DNA from: Pseudomonas fluorescens | Lineage (GTDB): Bacteria; Pseudomonadota; Gammaproteobacteria; Pseudomonadales; Pseudomonadaceae | Assembly (NCBI RefSeq): GCF_902498195.1 | Contig: NZ_CABVIY010000009.1 | Coordinates: 248,001-312,000, forward strand | DNA: 64,000 nt | Direction: 5' to 3' | In this document: positions 48,495-59,287 of the stretch, piece by piece | Layout of the letters: every line of letters starts with the position of its first letter | How positions within the stretch are numbered: the first letter of the stretch is position 1 | Made by a program: the position numbers and the translations under genes | Notes under the pieces: model-generated | What the model was told of the DNA's origin: nothing | The model's input: the letters and a program-made list of their open reading frames with translations, nothing else | Database searches by the model: none

Positions 48495-49511
48495 TCAGAG
48501 CTGCAGGATCAGGGTTTTCAGTGGCGGCTGCTGATCCATCGACGGGAAATCGCCACCCGGTTTCATCACCGTCCACTCACGCACGGGCCGCCCGGCCTTT
48601 TCTGCGCAACGCAAAACCTGTTCACGCCAGTCGTCCATGCTGACTTTAGCCAGGTTATTGCAGCAGATCAGCACGCCGTTGTCGGCGGTGGCCAGCAGCG
48701 CCGGTTTGAGCAGGCTCTGGTAGTCGCGCAGCAGGTCGACCGTGCCGAAAGCGCTCTTGGCCCAGGCCGGAGGATCGAGCAGCACCAGATCGTACTGGCG
48801 CTGTTCCAGGCGCGGATAGTTTGGCAGCTTTTGTCCCCGTCGCTGGCTGATGGGCAAGCCGGCCAATTGGCGGATGGCCGGAAAGTAATCGGACTGGACA
48901 AATTCCATGGTCGGCAGCTGCGGGTTGAGCAGGCCGTTTTCACGACCGACCGCCAGGTTGCCCTCGGCGAAGTCCAGGTTACACACCTCACGGGCGCCAC
49001 CGGCCGCCGCGCTAAGGCCTACGCCGCAGGTGTAGGCAAACAGGTTGAGCACGCTTTTGTTTTTGCTGTGGGCCTTGACCCAGCCACGGGTGTTGCGCAA
49101 GTCAAGAAACAGCAGGGGGTCCTGCCCGGCGTGACGCCCGCGTACCCGGTAATTGAGGCCCCATTCGTGGCCGACCAGATCTTGCAACGCCGCTTCGTCG
49201 GCGCGGTAAACGGTGTCTTCGCGGTCAATTCGCGAGTTGCCGCGGGAGCGGTCGTTGTACACCAGCAGGCTTTCAAGTCCCAGGTGCTGGTTGATGGTTT
49301 CGTGCAGCTGTAACAGCGCATCGCGTTCCAGCGACTGGTGAAAGCTTTGCACCATCAGTTGCGGACCATAGCGGTCGATGGTCAGGCCGCCGGCGCCTTC
49401 CTGGCTGCCATGGAACAGGCGGTAGCAATCGGTGCCCTGGCTGTGCAGCTCGGCCAACAGGTCCTGGCGATGTTCGAGGGCGGCGCGCAGCGCCTGATTC
49501 AAGGAAGACAT
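48495..49511 (-). CDS. Class I SAM-dependent 23S rRNA methyltransferase (RlmI/RlmK-like)
   Basis: A 338-residue methyltransferase of the COG1092/PF10672 group. It has an N-terminal substrate part (TIDRYGPQLMVQSF), the SAM motif VLNLFAYTCGVGLSAAAGGA and the catalytic-site block LVLLDPPAWAKS. It lacks the N-terminal PUA domain of RlmI, so exact target is uncertain; it resembles the second half of RlmL/RlmK. Start MSSLNQALRAALEHRQ at 49511 is preferred to the longer frame that covers a repeat. It precedes the DUF748 gene by 92 bases on the same strand. Confidence 0.85.
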   Translation of the reverse strand: MSSLNQALRAALEHRQDLLAELHSQGTDCYRLFHGSQEGAGGLTIDRYGPQLMVQSFHQSLERDALLQLHETINQHLGLESLLVYNDRSRGNSRIDREDTVYRADEAALQDLVGHEWGLNYRVRGRHAGQDPLLFLDLRNTRGWVKAHSKNKSVLNLFAYTCGVGLSAAAGGAREVCNLDFAEGNLAVGRENGLLNPQLPTMEFVQSDYFPAIRQLAGLPISQRRGQKLPNYPRLEQRQYDLVLLDPPAWAKSAFGTVDLLRDYQSLLKPALLATADNGVLICCNNLAKVSMDDWREQVLRCAEKAGRPVREWTVMKPGGDFPSMDQQPPLKTLILQL

Positions 49512-49574
49512 GCTGGGCGCCTTGCAGGTGGGAATTTGGCGCGGGAGTTTAACAGCTTGGCATTCATCCGAGGT

Positions 49575-49674
49575 GCTGCCTTCGCGATCAAGCCCGCTCC
49601 TACCGCTGTCTGCGGTGTCCACACATTTGGTTTTCGACACAGATCAAAGGTGTGAGCGGGCTTGCTCGCGAAGC
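49575..49674. repeat. Diverged REP pair in reversed arrangement
   Basis: ttcgcgatcaagcccgctc on the left and gtgagcgggcttgctcgcga on the right, so the inward/outward order is the opposite of the other family A pairs. It lies between the methyltransferase and the MpaB-family gene. Confidence 0.7.
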
Positions 49675-49683
49675 TGTTGCACT

Positions 49684-50556
49684 TCAACTGAGCAAACCCA
49701 TCCGCCGCTTGGCTCGCTGCACCGAACCATTGCGCACCGCCCAGCGCAGCATGGGCGCGCTGCGATTGATGCTGGCGCGGATCAGCTTGCGTTGCAGCGG
49801 GCTCTGGCTGACGCCGAGCAGGTCGCTGGCCCAGTCCGGCAGCAGGTCGATCCCGGCCTGCATCATCAGTCCGCCAAACGGCTTGGCCAGGCGGCTCGGC
49901 GCCGGGGCATTGAGCAACAGGCGCAGCACTTCGCGACTGCGTTCGTCACACAGCAGTTGCGGCTTCATTTGCTCAAGATAATCGGCAACTGCCTGTCGGG
50001 AGCGGGGCACGTTCCGGGCACCCAGGCGTTCGGCGACCAACGCGATTTCTGCGTAGTAGCGATCCTGATCGGCCGGTGACAGATGCGGATTGCGATAACG
50101 CAAGTGCGCGGCCAGAAAGTGACTGACTTCGGCCACATGCACCCAGGTCAGCAGGTCGGGATCGCTGGCGGCGTAAGGTCGTCCGTCCGGTGCCGTGCCG
50201 GTGATCTGGAGGTGAATGGTACGCACTTTCTCGATCAGCCAGTCGGCATCCTGGCGTGAACCGAAGGTGGTGCCGGAGATGAATTGCCCGGTGCGGCGCA
50301 GCCGGCCAAGCATGTCCTCGCGAAAATTCGAATGGTCCCACACACCCGCCAGGGCCAGGGGATGCAGGGCTTGCAGCATCAGGGCGCTGATACCGCCGAT
50401 GAGCATGCTGCTGAAATCACCGTGCACTTGCCAGCTCACTGAGTCAGGCCCGAACAGGCCGGGATCGCCCTTGGGGTTTTCCAGATCGAGCTTGCCCAGG
50501 GACAGCCCTGTCAGGCTCATGATTTGCGTTTCGATGCGGCTGCGGATGAATTCCAT
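49684..50556 (-). CDS. MpaB family oxygenase-like protein (DUF2236)
   Basis: A 290-residue protein of the DUF2236 family, which includes latex-clearing oxygenase and fungal MpaB; these bind heme or iron. Histidine-containing conserved stretches are seen: ALMLQALHPLALAGVWDHSNF, TGQFISGTTFGS and WVHVAEVSHFLAAHLRYRN. No signal peptide, so cytoplasmic. The substrate is unknown. It follows acs on the same strand after 68 bases containing a short palindrome. Confidence 0.85.
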   Translation of the reverse strand: MEFIRSRIETQIMSLTGLSLGKLDLENPKGDPGLFGPDSVSWQVHGDFSSMLIGGISALMLQALHPLALAGVWDHSNFREDMLGRLRRTGQFISGTTFGSRQDADWLIEKVRTIHLQITGTAPDGRPYAASDPDLLTWVHVAEVSHFLAAHLRYRNPHLSPADQDRYYAEIALVAERLGARNVPRSRQAVADYLEQMKPQLLCDERSREVLRLLLNAPAPSRLAKPFGGLMMQAGIDLLPDWASDLLGVSQSPLQRKLIRASINRSAPMLRWAVRNGSVQRAKRRMGLLS

Positions 50557-50574
50557 GGGATCCCGGTGATTTTT

Positions 50575-50609
50575 TGTAGGAGCTGCCGCAGCCTGCGACA
50601 GCTCCTACA
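50575..50609. repeat. Short palindrome, REP family C
   Basis: TGTAGGAGCTG and CAGCTCCTACA frame ccgcagcctgcga. It sits between acs and the MpaB-family gene and could end the acs transcript. Related to 19367-19437. Confidence 0.75.
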
Positions 50610-50624
50610 GGAGACGGCAGTAGG

Positions 50625-52562
<1,938 letters not shown>

Positions 52563-52570
52563 GACGGTTC

Positions 52571-52585
52571 CTTATTCTTGTTTTT
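52571..52585 (-). promoter_or_regulatory. CA motif (candidate Hfq/Crc site) at the acs start
   Basis: On the minus strand AAAAACAAGAATAAG stands just before the acs ribosome site, 9 to 23 bases before the ATG. It fits AAnAAnAA. Confidence 0.65.
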
Positions 52586-52644
52586 GGCAACAAGTAATAA
52601 AGATGCGCCGAGTACCCAACGGGTTCAAGTCATCCACAAAACAA

Positions 52645-52736
52645 CTGTGGGAGCGGGCTTGCTCGCGAAGGCGTCGTGTCAGTCGATGAATTTGCCGACT
52701 GACACGCCGCCTTCGCGAGCAAGCCCGCTCCCACAG
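52645..52736. repeat. REP/BIME inverted pair, family A
   Basis: Inverted gagcgggcttgctcgcga copies with gtgtcagtcg / cgactgacac extensions between the 3' end of pgi and the 5' end of acs, both on the minus strand. Confidence 0.9.
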
Positions 52737-52756
52737 GGGTAGCAGGTTTGTTCAGG

Positions 52757-54421
52757 TTATCCGCGGTGACGACCGCGGAAGTAGTTGATCAGCCCTTGGG
52801 TGGACGGGTCATCAGCCGGGGTTTCTTCGCTGCCGACCAGGCGGTTGTAGACGCCTTTGCCCAACTCCTTGCCCAGCTCCACGCCCCACTGATCGAAGGC
52901 GTTGATGCCCCAGATCACGCTCTGCACGAAGACTTTGTGTTCGTACATCGCCACCAGCGCACCGAGGCGACGCGGGCTGATGCGCTCGACCACCAGGGTG
53001 TTGCTCGGACGGTTGCCCGGGATCACCTTGTGCGGTGCGATTTTGTGCACTTCGGCTTCGCTCATGCCTTTGTCGCGCAATTCCGCTTCGGCTTCGGCCA
53101 GGGTCTTGCCCAGCATCAGCGCCTGGCTCTGGGACAGGCAGTTGGCGTACAGCCACTGGTGGTGGTCGGACACCGGGTTGAAACTGACGATCGGCACGAT
53201 GAAGTCGGCCGGGATCAACTGGGTGCCCTGATGCAGCAACTGGTGATAGGCATGCTGGCCGTTGCAGCCCACGCCACCCCAGATCACGGGACCTGTGTCG
53301 GTGGACACTGGCGTGCCGTCCTGGCGCACGCGCTTGCCGTTGGACTCCATGTCCAGCTGTTGCAAGTGCTTGGTGATGTTACGCAGGTAGTGGTCATACG
53401 GCAGGATCGCGTGACTCTGCGCACCCCAGAAGTTGCCGTACCAGACACCGAGCAGGGCCAGCAGCACCGGCATGTTCTGTTCGAACGGCGCGCTCTGGAA
53501 GTGCTGGTCCATGGTGTAGGCACCGGACAGCAGTTCCTTGAAGTTCGACATGCCGATCGCCAGGGCGATGGGCAGGCCGATGGCCGACCACAGCGAGTAA
53601 CGCCCGCCGACCCAGTCCCACATCGGGAAGATGTTCTCTTCGCGGATGCCGAACGCCACGGCGGCGGCGTTGTTGCTCGAAACCGCGATGAAGTGACGAT
53701 GCAACTCGACTTCCGAACCGCCCTGGGCCAGGTACCAGGCACGGGCGGCCTGGGCGTTTTTCAGCGTTTCGAGGGTGTTGAAGGATTTCGACGACACGAT
53801 GAACAGCGTGGTCTCGGCACGCAACTTCATCGCCAGTTCGTGGAATTCGCTGCCGTCGATGTTTGCCAGGTAATGGCAGCGCACGCCTTTCTGGGCGTAG
53901 GCCAGCAGCGCTTCGGACACCAGCTCCGGGCCGAGGAACGAGCCACCGATGCCGATGTTCACCACGTCGGTGATCGGCTTTTCGGTGTAACCGCGCCACA
54001 GGCCATCGTGGATGCGGCCCACGAGGTCGGTGATCTGGTTCAGCACCTTGTGCACTTCAGGCATCACGTTGACGCCGTTGACCGACAACTTGTCGCCGAC
54101 CGGACGGCGCAGGGCCGTGTGCAGGGCCGGGCGACCTTCGGAAGCGTTGACGATTTCACCATCGAACAGCGACTTGATCGCGCCCTTGAGGTCGACTTCG
54201 TTGGCCAGACCCACCAGCAGGTTGCGGGTCTCGGCGTTGATCAGGTTTTTCGAATAGTCGAGAAACAGGCCGCAGCTGCTGAGCGTGAATTGAGTAAAAC
54301 GCTGCGGATCGGCATTGAAAGCCTCGCGCATGCTGAAATCCTGCATGGCTTGGCGGTGGTCATTCAACGCTTGCCAGGCGGGCAGAGCGGTCACGTCGTG
54401 AGGAGTGCGGTAATACGCCAT
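52757..54421 (-). CDS. pgi: Glucose-6-phosphate isomerase
   Basis: Interconverts glucose 6-phosphate and fructose 6-phosphate. The 554-residue protein has the family blocks VNIGIGGSFLGPELVSEAL, FIVSSKSFNTLETLKN, GGRYSLWSAIGLPIAL, and HQGTQLIPADFIVP with the active-site His upstream, and VIWGINAFDQWGVELGK near the end. In Pseudomonas it acts mainly in the gluconeogenic and Entner-Doudoroff cycle direction. It is downstream of panD by 223 bases on the same strand. Confidence 0.98.
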   Translation of the reverse strand: MAYYRTPHDVTALPAWQALNDHRQAMQDFSMREAFNADPQRFTQFTLSSCGLFLDYSKNLINAETRNLLVGLANEVDLKGAIKSLFDGEIVNASEGRPALHTALRRPVGDKLSVNGVNVMPEVHKVLNQITDLVGRIHDGLWRGYTEKPITDVVNIGIGGSFLGPELVSEALLAYAQKGVRCHYLANIDGSEFHELAMKLRAETTLFIVSSKSFNTLETLKNAQAARAWYLAQGGSEVELHRHFIAVSSNNAAAVAFGIREENIFPMWDWVGGRYSLWSAIGLPIALAIGMSNFKELLSGAYTMDQHFQSAPFEQNMPVLLALLGVWYGNFWGAQSHAILPYDHYLRNITKHLQQLDMESNGKRVRQDGTPVSTDTGPVIWGGVGCNGQHAYHQLLHQGTQLIPADFIVPIVSFNPVSDHHQWLYANCLSQSQALMLGKTLAEAEAELRDKGMSEAEVHKIAPHKVIPGNRPSNTLVVERISPRRLGALVAMYEHKVFVQSVIWGINAFDQWGVELGKELGKGVYNRLVGSEETPADDPSTQGLINYFRGRHRG

Positions 54422-54644
54422 CGCTGCGGGTTTCCTTTTTACTTGAACGGCCTTTTGAACACAAAAAATCCCGGAGCGCTGTGGGTGGGCGTCCGGTCAA
54501 CTGCGCCGACACCATTTCATGGCGCAGGGCGAATACAGTAAACCCCGCGCAATGATCTGTCTTGACTTTGTCTGACCTGTTTCCGGTACTTTTTAGCATC
54601 AAATTCAGGAATCGTCCGACAGACGGAGGTCAGACTGCCTGCGA

Positions 54645-55025
54645 TCAGGCGACCTGGACCGGAATGGCGTTGCTGGTGTGGCTCAGTTCGTTGCCCGGCG
54701 CCATGTAGAGCATGCGCGGTTTGAAGTTGAGCAATTCGGCTTCGCTGTAGTGGGCGTAAGCGCAGATGATCACGCGGTCGCCAACCTTGGCCTTGTGCGC
54801 GGCGGCACCGTTGACCGAGATCATGCGCGAGCCTTCCTCGCCACGAATGGCGTAGGTGGTGAAGCGCTCGCCGTTGTCGACGTTGTAGATCTGGATCTGT
54901 TCGTATTCACGAATGCCGGACAGGTCCAGCCATTCGCCGTCGATGGCGCAAGAGCCTTCGTAATCGAGTACAGCGTGGGTGACTTCGGCGCGATGCAGCT
55001 TGGCTTTGAGCATGATGGCGTGCAT
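54645..55025 (-). CDS. panD: Aspartate 1-decarboxylase
   Basis: Makes beta-alanine for pantothenate. The 126-residue proenzyme is cut between Gly24 and Ser25 in DYEGSCAIDG to create the pyruvoyl group. INVDNG-type and RMISVNGAAAHKAKVGDRVIICAYA blocks are present. Start at 55025 (MHAIMLKAKLHRAEVT) is the family start. A REP pair separates it from panC. Confidence 0.97.
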   Translation of the reverse strand: MHAIMLKAKLHRAEVTHAVLDYEGSCAIDGEWLDLSGIREYEQIQIYNVDNGERFTTYAIRGEEGSRMISVNGAAAHKAKVGDRVIICAYAHYSEAELLNFKPRMLYMAPGNELSHTSNAIPVQVA

Positions 55026-55105
55026 GAGGGTTTTCCCAGGTCGGTGGGCAAATGGCCCGAAGGGTTTATGGATGGAGTACGCAATGGAATCCAACGGGTA
55101 TCCAA

Positions 55106-55196
55106 TGTGGGAGCGGGCTTGCTCGCGAATGCGGTGTGTCAGTCAGAAATGATGCCGACTGACACACTGCATTCGCGATGCAAGCCCGCTCCCACA
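55106..55196. repeat. REP/BIME inverted pair, family A, slightly diverged
   Basis: Inverted REP copies with gcggtgtgtcagtc / gactgacacactgc arms; the right copy has gcgatgcaagcccgct, with changes from the consensus. It splits panD from panB-panC. Confidence 0.85.
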
Positions 55197-55209
55197 GGAA
55201 TTGCGGTGC

Positions 55210-56070
55210 TCAGGCGGGGGTATCGAGGTTCAGGTGCAGGTTGTCGATCAACCGCGTCGTCCCGAGGAACGCCGCCACCAGAATCACCAGGTCCCGATCC
55301 TCGGGAGTCGCCGGGCGCAATGTCAGGGCGTGGCGAATTTCCAGGTAGTCCGGGCGCAAGCCGGCGGCTTCGAGCTGCTTGATCTGCGCACTGATCAGCG
55401 CCGGGAAATCCTGCTCGCCCTGCTTGATCGATGCGGCGATCTCGCTCAGGGTGCGATACACAATCGGTGCGACCGCGCGCTGCTCTTCGCTGAGGAAGCC
55501 GTTGCGCGAAGACAACGCCAGGCCATCGGCCGCACGGACCGTCGGCTCGCCGATGATCTGGATCGGCATGTTCAGGTCGTGGACCAGGGCGCGGATAACG
55601 GCGAGTTGCTGGAAGTCTTTCTGGCCGAAAATCGCCAGGTCCGGCTGGACCATGTTGAACAGCTTGCTGACCACGGTCGCCACGCCTTCGAAATGCCCCG
55701 GACGGCTGGCGCCGCACAGGCCTTCGGACAATTGCGGGACGCTGACGCGCGTCTGGCCGGCCATGCCGTCGGGATACATCTCTTCGACTGTCGGCGCGAA
55801 CAGCAGGTCGCAGCCGGCTTCAAGCAGTTTTTCCTGGTCGGCGGCGAGGGTGCGCGGGTATTTGTCGAGGTCTTCGCCGGCGCCGAATTGCAGCGGGTTG
55901 ACGAAGATACTGGCGACCACGAAATCGACCCGCTGGGTAGCCTTGGTGATCAGCGCGACGTGACCGCTGTGCAGGTTGCCCATGGTCGGCACGAAGCCGA
56001 TGCGCTTGCCTTCGTTACGGGCACGGGCCACGGCGGCCCGCAGTTCGCGGACGGTTTTTACGGTGTTCAT
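55210..56070 (-). CDS. panC: Pantothenate synthetase
   Basis: ATP-dependent ligation of pantoate and beta-alanine. The 286-residue protein has the HIGH-like motif VPTMGNLHSGHVALI, GQKDFQQLAVIRALVHDLN and RAADGLALSSRN. It overlaps panB by four bases (ATGA), so panB-panC are coupled. Confidence 0.97.
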   Translation of the reverse strand: MNTVKTVRELRAAVARARNEGKRIGFVPTMGNLHSGHVALITKATQRVDFVVASIFVNPLQFGAGEDLDKYPRTLAADQEKLLEAGCDLLFAPTVEEMYPDGMAGQTRVSVPQLSEGLCGASRPGHFEGVATVVSKLFNMVQPDLAIFGQKDFQQLAVIRALVHDLNMPIQIIGEPTVRAADGLALSSRNGFLSEEQRAVAPIVYRTLSEIAASIKQGEQDFPALISAQIKQLEAAGLRPDYLEIRHALTLRPATPEDRDLVILVAAFLGTTRLIDNLHLNLDTPA

Positions 56071-56867
56071 GCAGAGAATCCATGTTCGATGCCAGGGAAG
56101 GTCGCCGCTTTGACTTCAGTGACGTAGGCGCTCAAGGCGGCGTGAATGCTGTCCTGGCCGGCCATGAAGTTCTTCACGAATTTGGGTACCCGACCGGTGA
56201 TGGACAGGCCCAGCATGTCGTGCAGGACCAGTACCTGGCCGTCGGTGCGATGGCCGGCGCCGATACCGATCACCGGAATCTTCACTGCCTGGGTGATCTC
56301 TTCGGCCAGCTCGCTTGGCACGCACTCGAGCAACAGCATCGCCGCGCCGGCCTGTTCCAGGGAAATCGCATCGGCACGCATCTGGCGCGCCTGGTTTTCA
56401 TTGCGGCCCTGGACCTTGTACCCGCCGAGGATGTTCACCGATTGCGGCGTCAGGCCCATGTGTGCGCACACCGGGATACCACGCTCGGCGAGCAGGCGAA
56501 TCGAGTCGGCCAGCCACAATGCCCCTTCGACCTTGACCATGTGCGCACCGGCCTGCATCAACAGGGCACTGTTGGTCATGGCTTGTTCGGGGGTGGCATA
56601 GGCCATGAAGGGCAGGTCGGCGAGGATCAACGCGTCGGTGTTACCGCGTTTTACGCTGGCCACGTGGTAAGCCATTTCGGCGGTGGTGACCGGCAGGGTG
56701 CTGTCGTGACCTTGCAAAACCATGCCGAGGGAGTCGCCCACCAGCAGCACTTCGACGCCAGCCTGGTTGCAGGCGTGGGCGAAGGTCGCGTCATAGCAGG
56801 TCAGCATGGTGATTTTTTCACCTTTCTGCTTGAGGCTCTGGAGCGTGGTCAGGGTGATGGCTGGCAT
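56067..56867 (-). CDS. panB: 3-methyl-2-oxobutanoate hydroxymethyltransferase
   Basis: First committed step of pantothenate synthesis: ketopantoate from 2-oxoisovalerate and methylene-THF. The 266-residue protein has MLTCYDATFAHACNQAG, LLVGDSLGMVLQGHDSTLPVT, VCAHMGLTPQSVN and the C-terminal GIGAGHRTDGQVLVLHDMLGL. It is followed by coupled panC; folK and pcnB lie upstream beyond a REP pair. Confidence 0.97.
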   Translation of the reverse strand: MPAITLTTLQSLKQKGEKITMLTCYDATFAHACNQAGVEVLLVGDSLGMVLQGHDSTLPVTTAEMAYHVASVKRGNTDALILADLPFMAYATPEQAMTNSALLMQAGAHMVKVEGALWLADSIRLLAERGIPVCAHMGLTPQSVNILGGYKVQGRNENQARQMRADAISLEQAGAAMLLLECVPSELAEEITQAVKIPVIGIGAGHRTDGQVLVLHDMLGLSITGRVPKFVKNFMAGQDSIHAALSAYVTEVKAATFPGIEHGFSA

Positions 56868-57012
56868 GTCAAAAAATCCTCGTTCAGGCGCTATGGAAAC
56901 TACTGCGAGTAACGCGCGTGATTCGTCATCTACTCAGGCGCACGGTCTTTTGTCGTGCTTATAAGGCCTGGATTGCGCCCTTGCGTGCCGTGATGGCGGC
57001 AGCGGGACGCCT

Positions 57013-57079
57013 ATAGTCGTGAGGAGAACTCGGGAAGTCAATTGCATGTGTTACCGCATTGTTACGCGGGCGGTGTTAC
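57013..57079 (-). promoter_or_regulatory. Candidate panB promoter with three TGTTAC repeats
   Basis: On the minus strand TTGACT (57041-57036), 17 bases and GACTAT (57018-57013) form a possible sigma-70 promoter. Just upstream of its -35, the plus strand has TGTTAC at 57049, 57060 and 57074. The gap 56868-57231 holds this, a long leader and the REP pair at 57132-57220, and no gene. Confidence 0.4.
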
Positions 57080-57131
57080 CGAAGGGGACTGATGCGTTTC
57101 AGCAAATTCTGTAGGAGATGTTGCACATCAA

Positions 57132-57220
57132 TGTGGGAGCGGGCTTGCTCGCTAATGGGGTGTGCCAGTCAAAAATGGTGTCGACTGATACACCGCCTTC
57201 GCGAGCAAGCCCGCTCCCAC
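57132..57220. repeat. REP/BIME inverted pair, family A
   Basis: Inverted gagcgggcttgctcgc copies, the left with a small change (gctaatgggg), between folK and panB. Confidence 0.9.
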
Positions 57221-57231
57221 GGGGAGTTGTG

Positions 57232-57717
57232 TCAATTTGTAGTCAGGCGTTCCAGGCCGACGAACGGGCAGGCCGCGAGCAATGCTGTGAGGCTGCGGCC
57301 ATCGGCGAGGCGCAGATCCGCGGGGGCCAGTTCCGCCAGGGGATACAGCACGAAGGCCCGTTCCTGCATGTGGTAATGCGGGACTTTGAGGCGCGGTTCG
57401 TCGATCAGGCGGTCGCCGTACAGCAGGATGTCGAGATCCAGCGTGCGCGGTCCCCAGCGCTCGAGTCGCTCGCGACCCTGCTCGTTCTCGATGGCTTGCA
57501 GGGCATCGAGCAAGTCCAGCGGCGCCAGGGTGCTGTCGAGGGCGGCGACCGCGTTGGTGTAACGCGGTTGGCCGGGCAGCAGCGAGTCGCTTTGATAAAA
57601 GTCGGAAACGGCGACCAGTTTCGAGTGCGGCAGCTGCGCCAATGCAGCGACTGCGCTGCGCAACTGTTCGGCGGGGGCGGCGAGATTGCTGCCCATGCCG
57701 ATGTAGATGCGTTCCAT
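57232..57717 (-). CDS. folK: HPPK, folate biosynthesis pyrophosphokinase
   Basis: 2-amino-4-hydroxy-6-hydroxymethyl-dihydropteridine pyrophosphokinase, 161 residues. It has YIGMGSNLAAPAEQL at the start and the signature RWGPRTLDLDILLYGD in the middle, with PHYHMQERAFVLYPLAEL after it. Three bases separate it from the pcnB stop upstream, so the two are one unit, as in other Pseudomonas. Confidence 0.97.
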   Translation of the reverse strand: MERIYIGMGSNLAAPAEQLRSAVAALAQLPHSKLVAVSDFYQSDSLLPGQPRYTNAVAALDSTLAPLDLLDALQAIENEQGRERLERWGPRTLDLDILLYGDRLIDEPRLKVPHYHMQERAFVLYPLAELAPADLRLADGRSLTALLAACPFVGLERLTTN

Positions 57718-57720
57718 GGA

Positions 57721-59121
57721 TTACTCGCCCGAAGAATCCGAAACACCGGCGGTGCGCTTACGCTTGGAGCCACTGGTGCGGCGACGTTTGCGTGGTGCAC
57801 CGGTGCCTTCGTCCTTGCCGCTGAGGTCGCGGATCATGTCGCGACGTTCACTGTCGTTGGCGTCTTGATAATCCGTCCACCATTCGCCCAGGCCGTCGGT
57901 CTGCTCCCCAGCGCTTTCGCGCAGCAGCAGGAAATCGTAACCGGCGCGGAACCGTGGGTTGTCCAGCAACAGGTCGGCACGTTTGCCGCTACGCCGTGGC
58001 AGGCGCTCCTGCATGTCCCAGATCTCGCGGATCGGCAGGGTGAAGCGTTTCGGAATCGCAATGCGCTGGCACTGTTCGGCAATCAGCTCGTGAGCCGCTT
58101 CCTGCATCGCCGGAATCGGTGGCATGCCACGTTCCTGCAAGCGCAGTACCCGTGCCGGCAGGGCAGGCCACAGCAGGGCCGCAAACAGGAACGCCGGCGT
58201 TACCGGTTTGTTCTGCTTGATCCGCAGGTCGGTGTTGATCAGCGCTTCGCTAATCAGGGTGTGGGTGTAGGTCGGGTTGTATTCCAGCGCCTCGGCACTG
58301 GCCGGGAACAGCGGATCGAACAGCTGCAGGTCGACCAGCATTTCGAAGGTGTCCGCGGCATGGCCGGAAAGGAACAGCTTGAGCACTTCTTCGAACAGGC
58401 GGGCTGCCGGGATCTCGCGCAGCATCGGGGCCAGGTCGCGGATCGGCAGGGCGCTGTGCTTCTCGATGCCGAAGTTCAGCTTGGCCGCGAAACGCACGGC
58501 CCGCAGCATCCGTACCGGATCTTCCTGATAGCGCTGCTTGGGATCGCCGATCAGGCGGATCAGGTGATTGCGGATGTCGTGCACGCCGTTGGCGTAATCG
58601 AGAATGCGCTCGCTGACCGGGTCGTAATAGAGGGCGTTGATGGTGAAGTCGCGACGCTGCGCGTCTTCTTCCAGGGTGCCGTAGACGTTGTCGCGCAGGA
58701 TGCGCCCGCTCTCGTTGCGGGAAGACTGGTTACTGTCTTCCTCTTCGTCGTTTTGCGGGTGATTGGCGCGGAAGGTCGCGACTTCGATGATTTCGCGGCC
58801 AAAGTGGATGTGCACCAGCTTGAACCGGCGACCGATGATTCGCGCGTTGCGAAATTCGGCCCGGACTTGCTCAGGGGTGGCGCTGGTGGCGACGTCAAAG
58901 TCTTTCGGCGTGATGCCAAGCAGCATGTCGCGCACACAACCACCGACCAGATAGGCCTGGTAACCGGCGCCCTGCAGGCGTTCGACGATGTTCACCGCGT
59001 AGCGGCTGAATTGTGCCTTTTGCAGCGAATGTTGGCCGCTGTTGAGCACTTCAGGCGTGCTGCGGATGTGTTGCGTACGACGCACGGGTGTACGGAATGA
59101 CTGGAACAACTTCTTCAGCAT
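57721..59121 (-). CDS. pcnB: Poly(A) polymerase I
   Basis: Adds 3' A-tails that speed RNA decay. The 466-residue protein has the class II nucleotidyltransferase core (YLVGGCVRDMLLGITPKDFDVATSA with the paired aspartates), RRDFTINALYYDP, and DPVRMLRAVRFAAKLNF. The C-terminus is very basic (RKRRRTSGSKRKRTAG). Start MLKKLFQSFRTPVRRTQ is at 59121; the frame upstream, open to 59634, runs through the crcZ gene and is not used. Confidence 0.96.
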   Translation of the reverse strand: MLKKLFQSFRTPVRRTQHIRSTPEVLNSGQHSLQKAQFSRYAVNIVERLQGAGYQAYLVGGCVRDMLLGITPKDFDVATSATPEQVRAEFRNARIIGRRFKLVHIHFGREIIEVATFRANHPQNDEEEDSNQSSRNESGRILRDNVYGTLEEDAQRRDFTINALYYDPVSERILDYANGVHDIRNHLIRLIGDPKQRYQEDPVRMLRAVRFAAKLNFGIEKHSALPIRDLAPMLREIPAARLFEEVLKLFLSGHAADTFEMLVDLQLFDPLFPASAEALEYNPTYTHTLISEALINTDLRIKQNKPVTPAFLFAALLWPALPARVLRLQERGMPPIPAMQEAAHELIAEQCQRIAIPKRFTLPIREIWDMQERLPRRSGKRADLLLDNPRFRAGYDFLLLRESAGEQTDGLGEWWTDYQDANDSERRDMIRDLSGKDEGTGAPRKRRRTSGSKRKRTAGVSDSSGE

Positions 59122-59287
59122 GGGATGCACTGTTTGAAGGAATGTTCGGCCAAAACGAAGAATGACCGCATGATGGGCGGGGATTCTAGCATTTAGTCGG
59201 GGGATGGTGTAGGACGCAGGAGATTTGAGCTGTAGGCCGCACGTTTCAAGGCAGCGGCGGGCGTGAAGCGGTTTCTGAATCGCGGAA

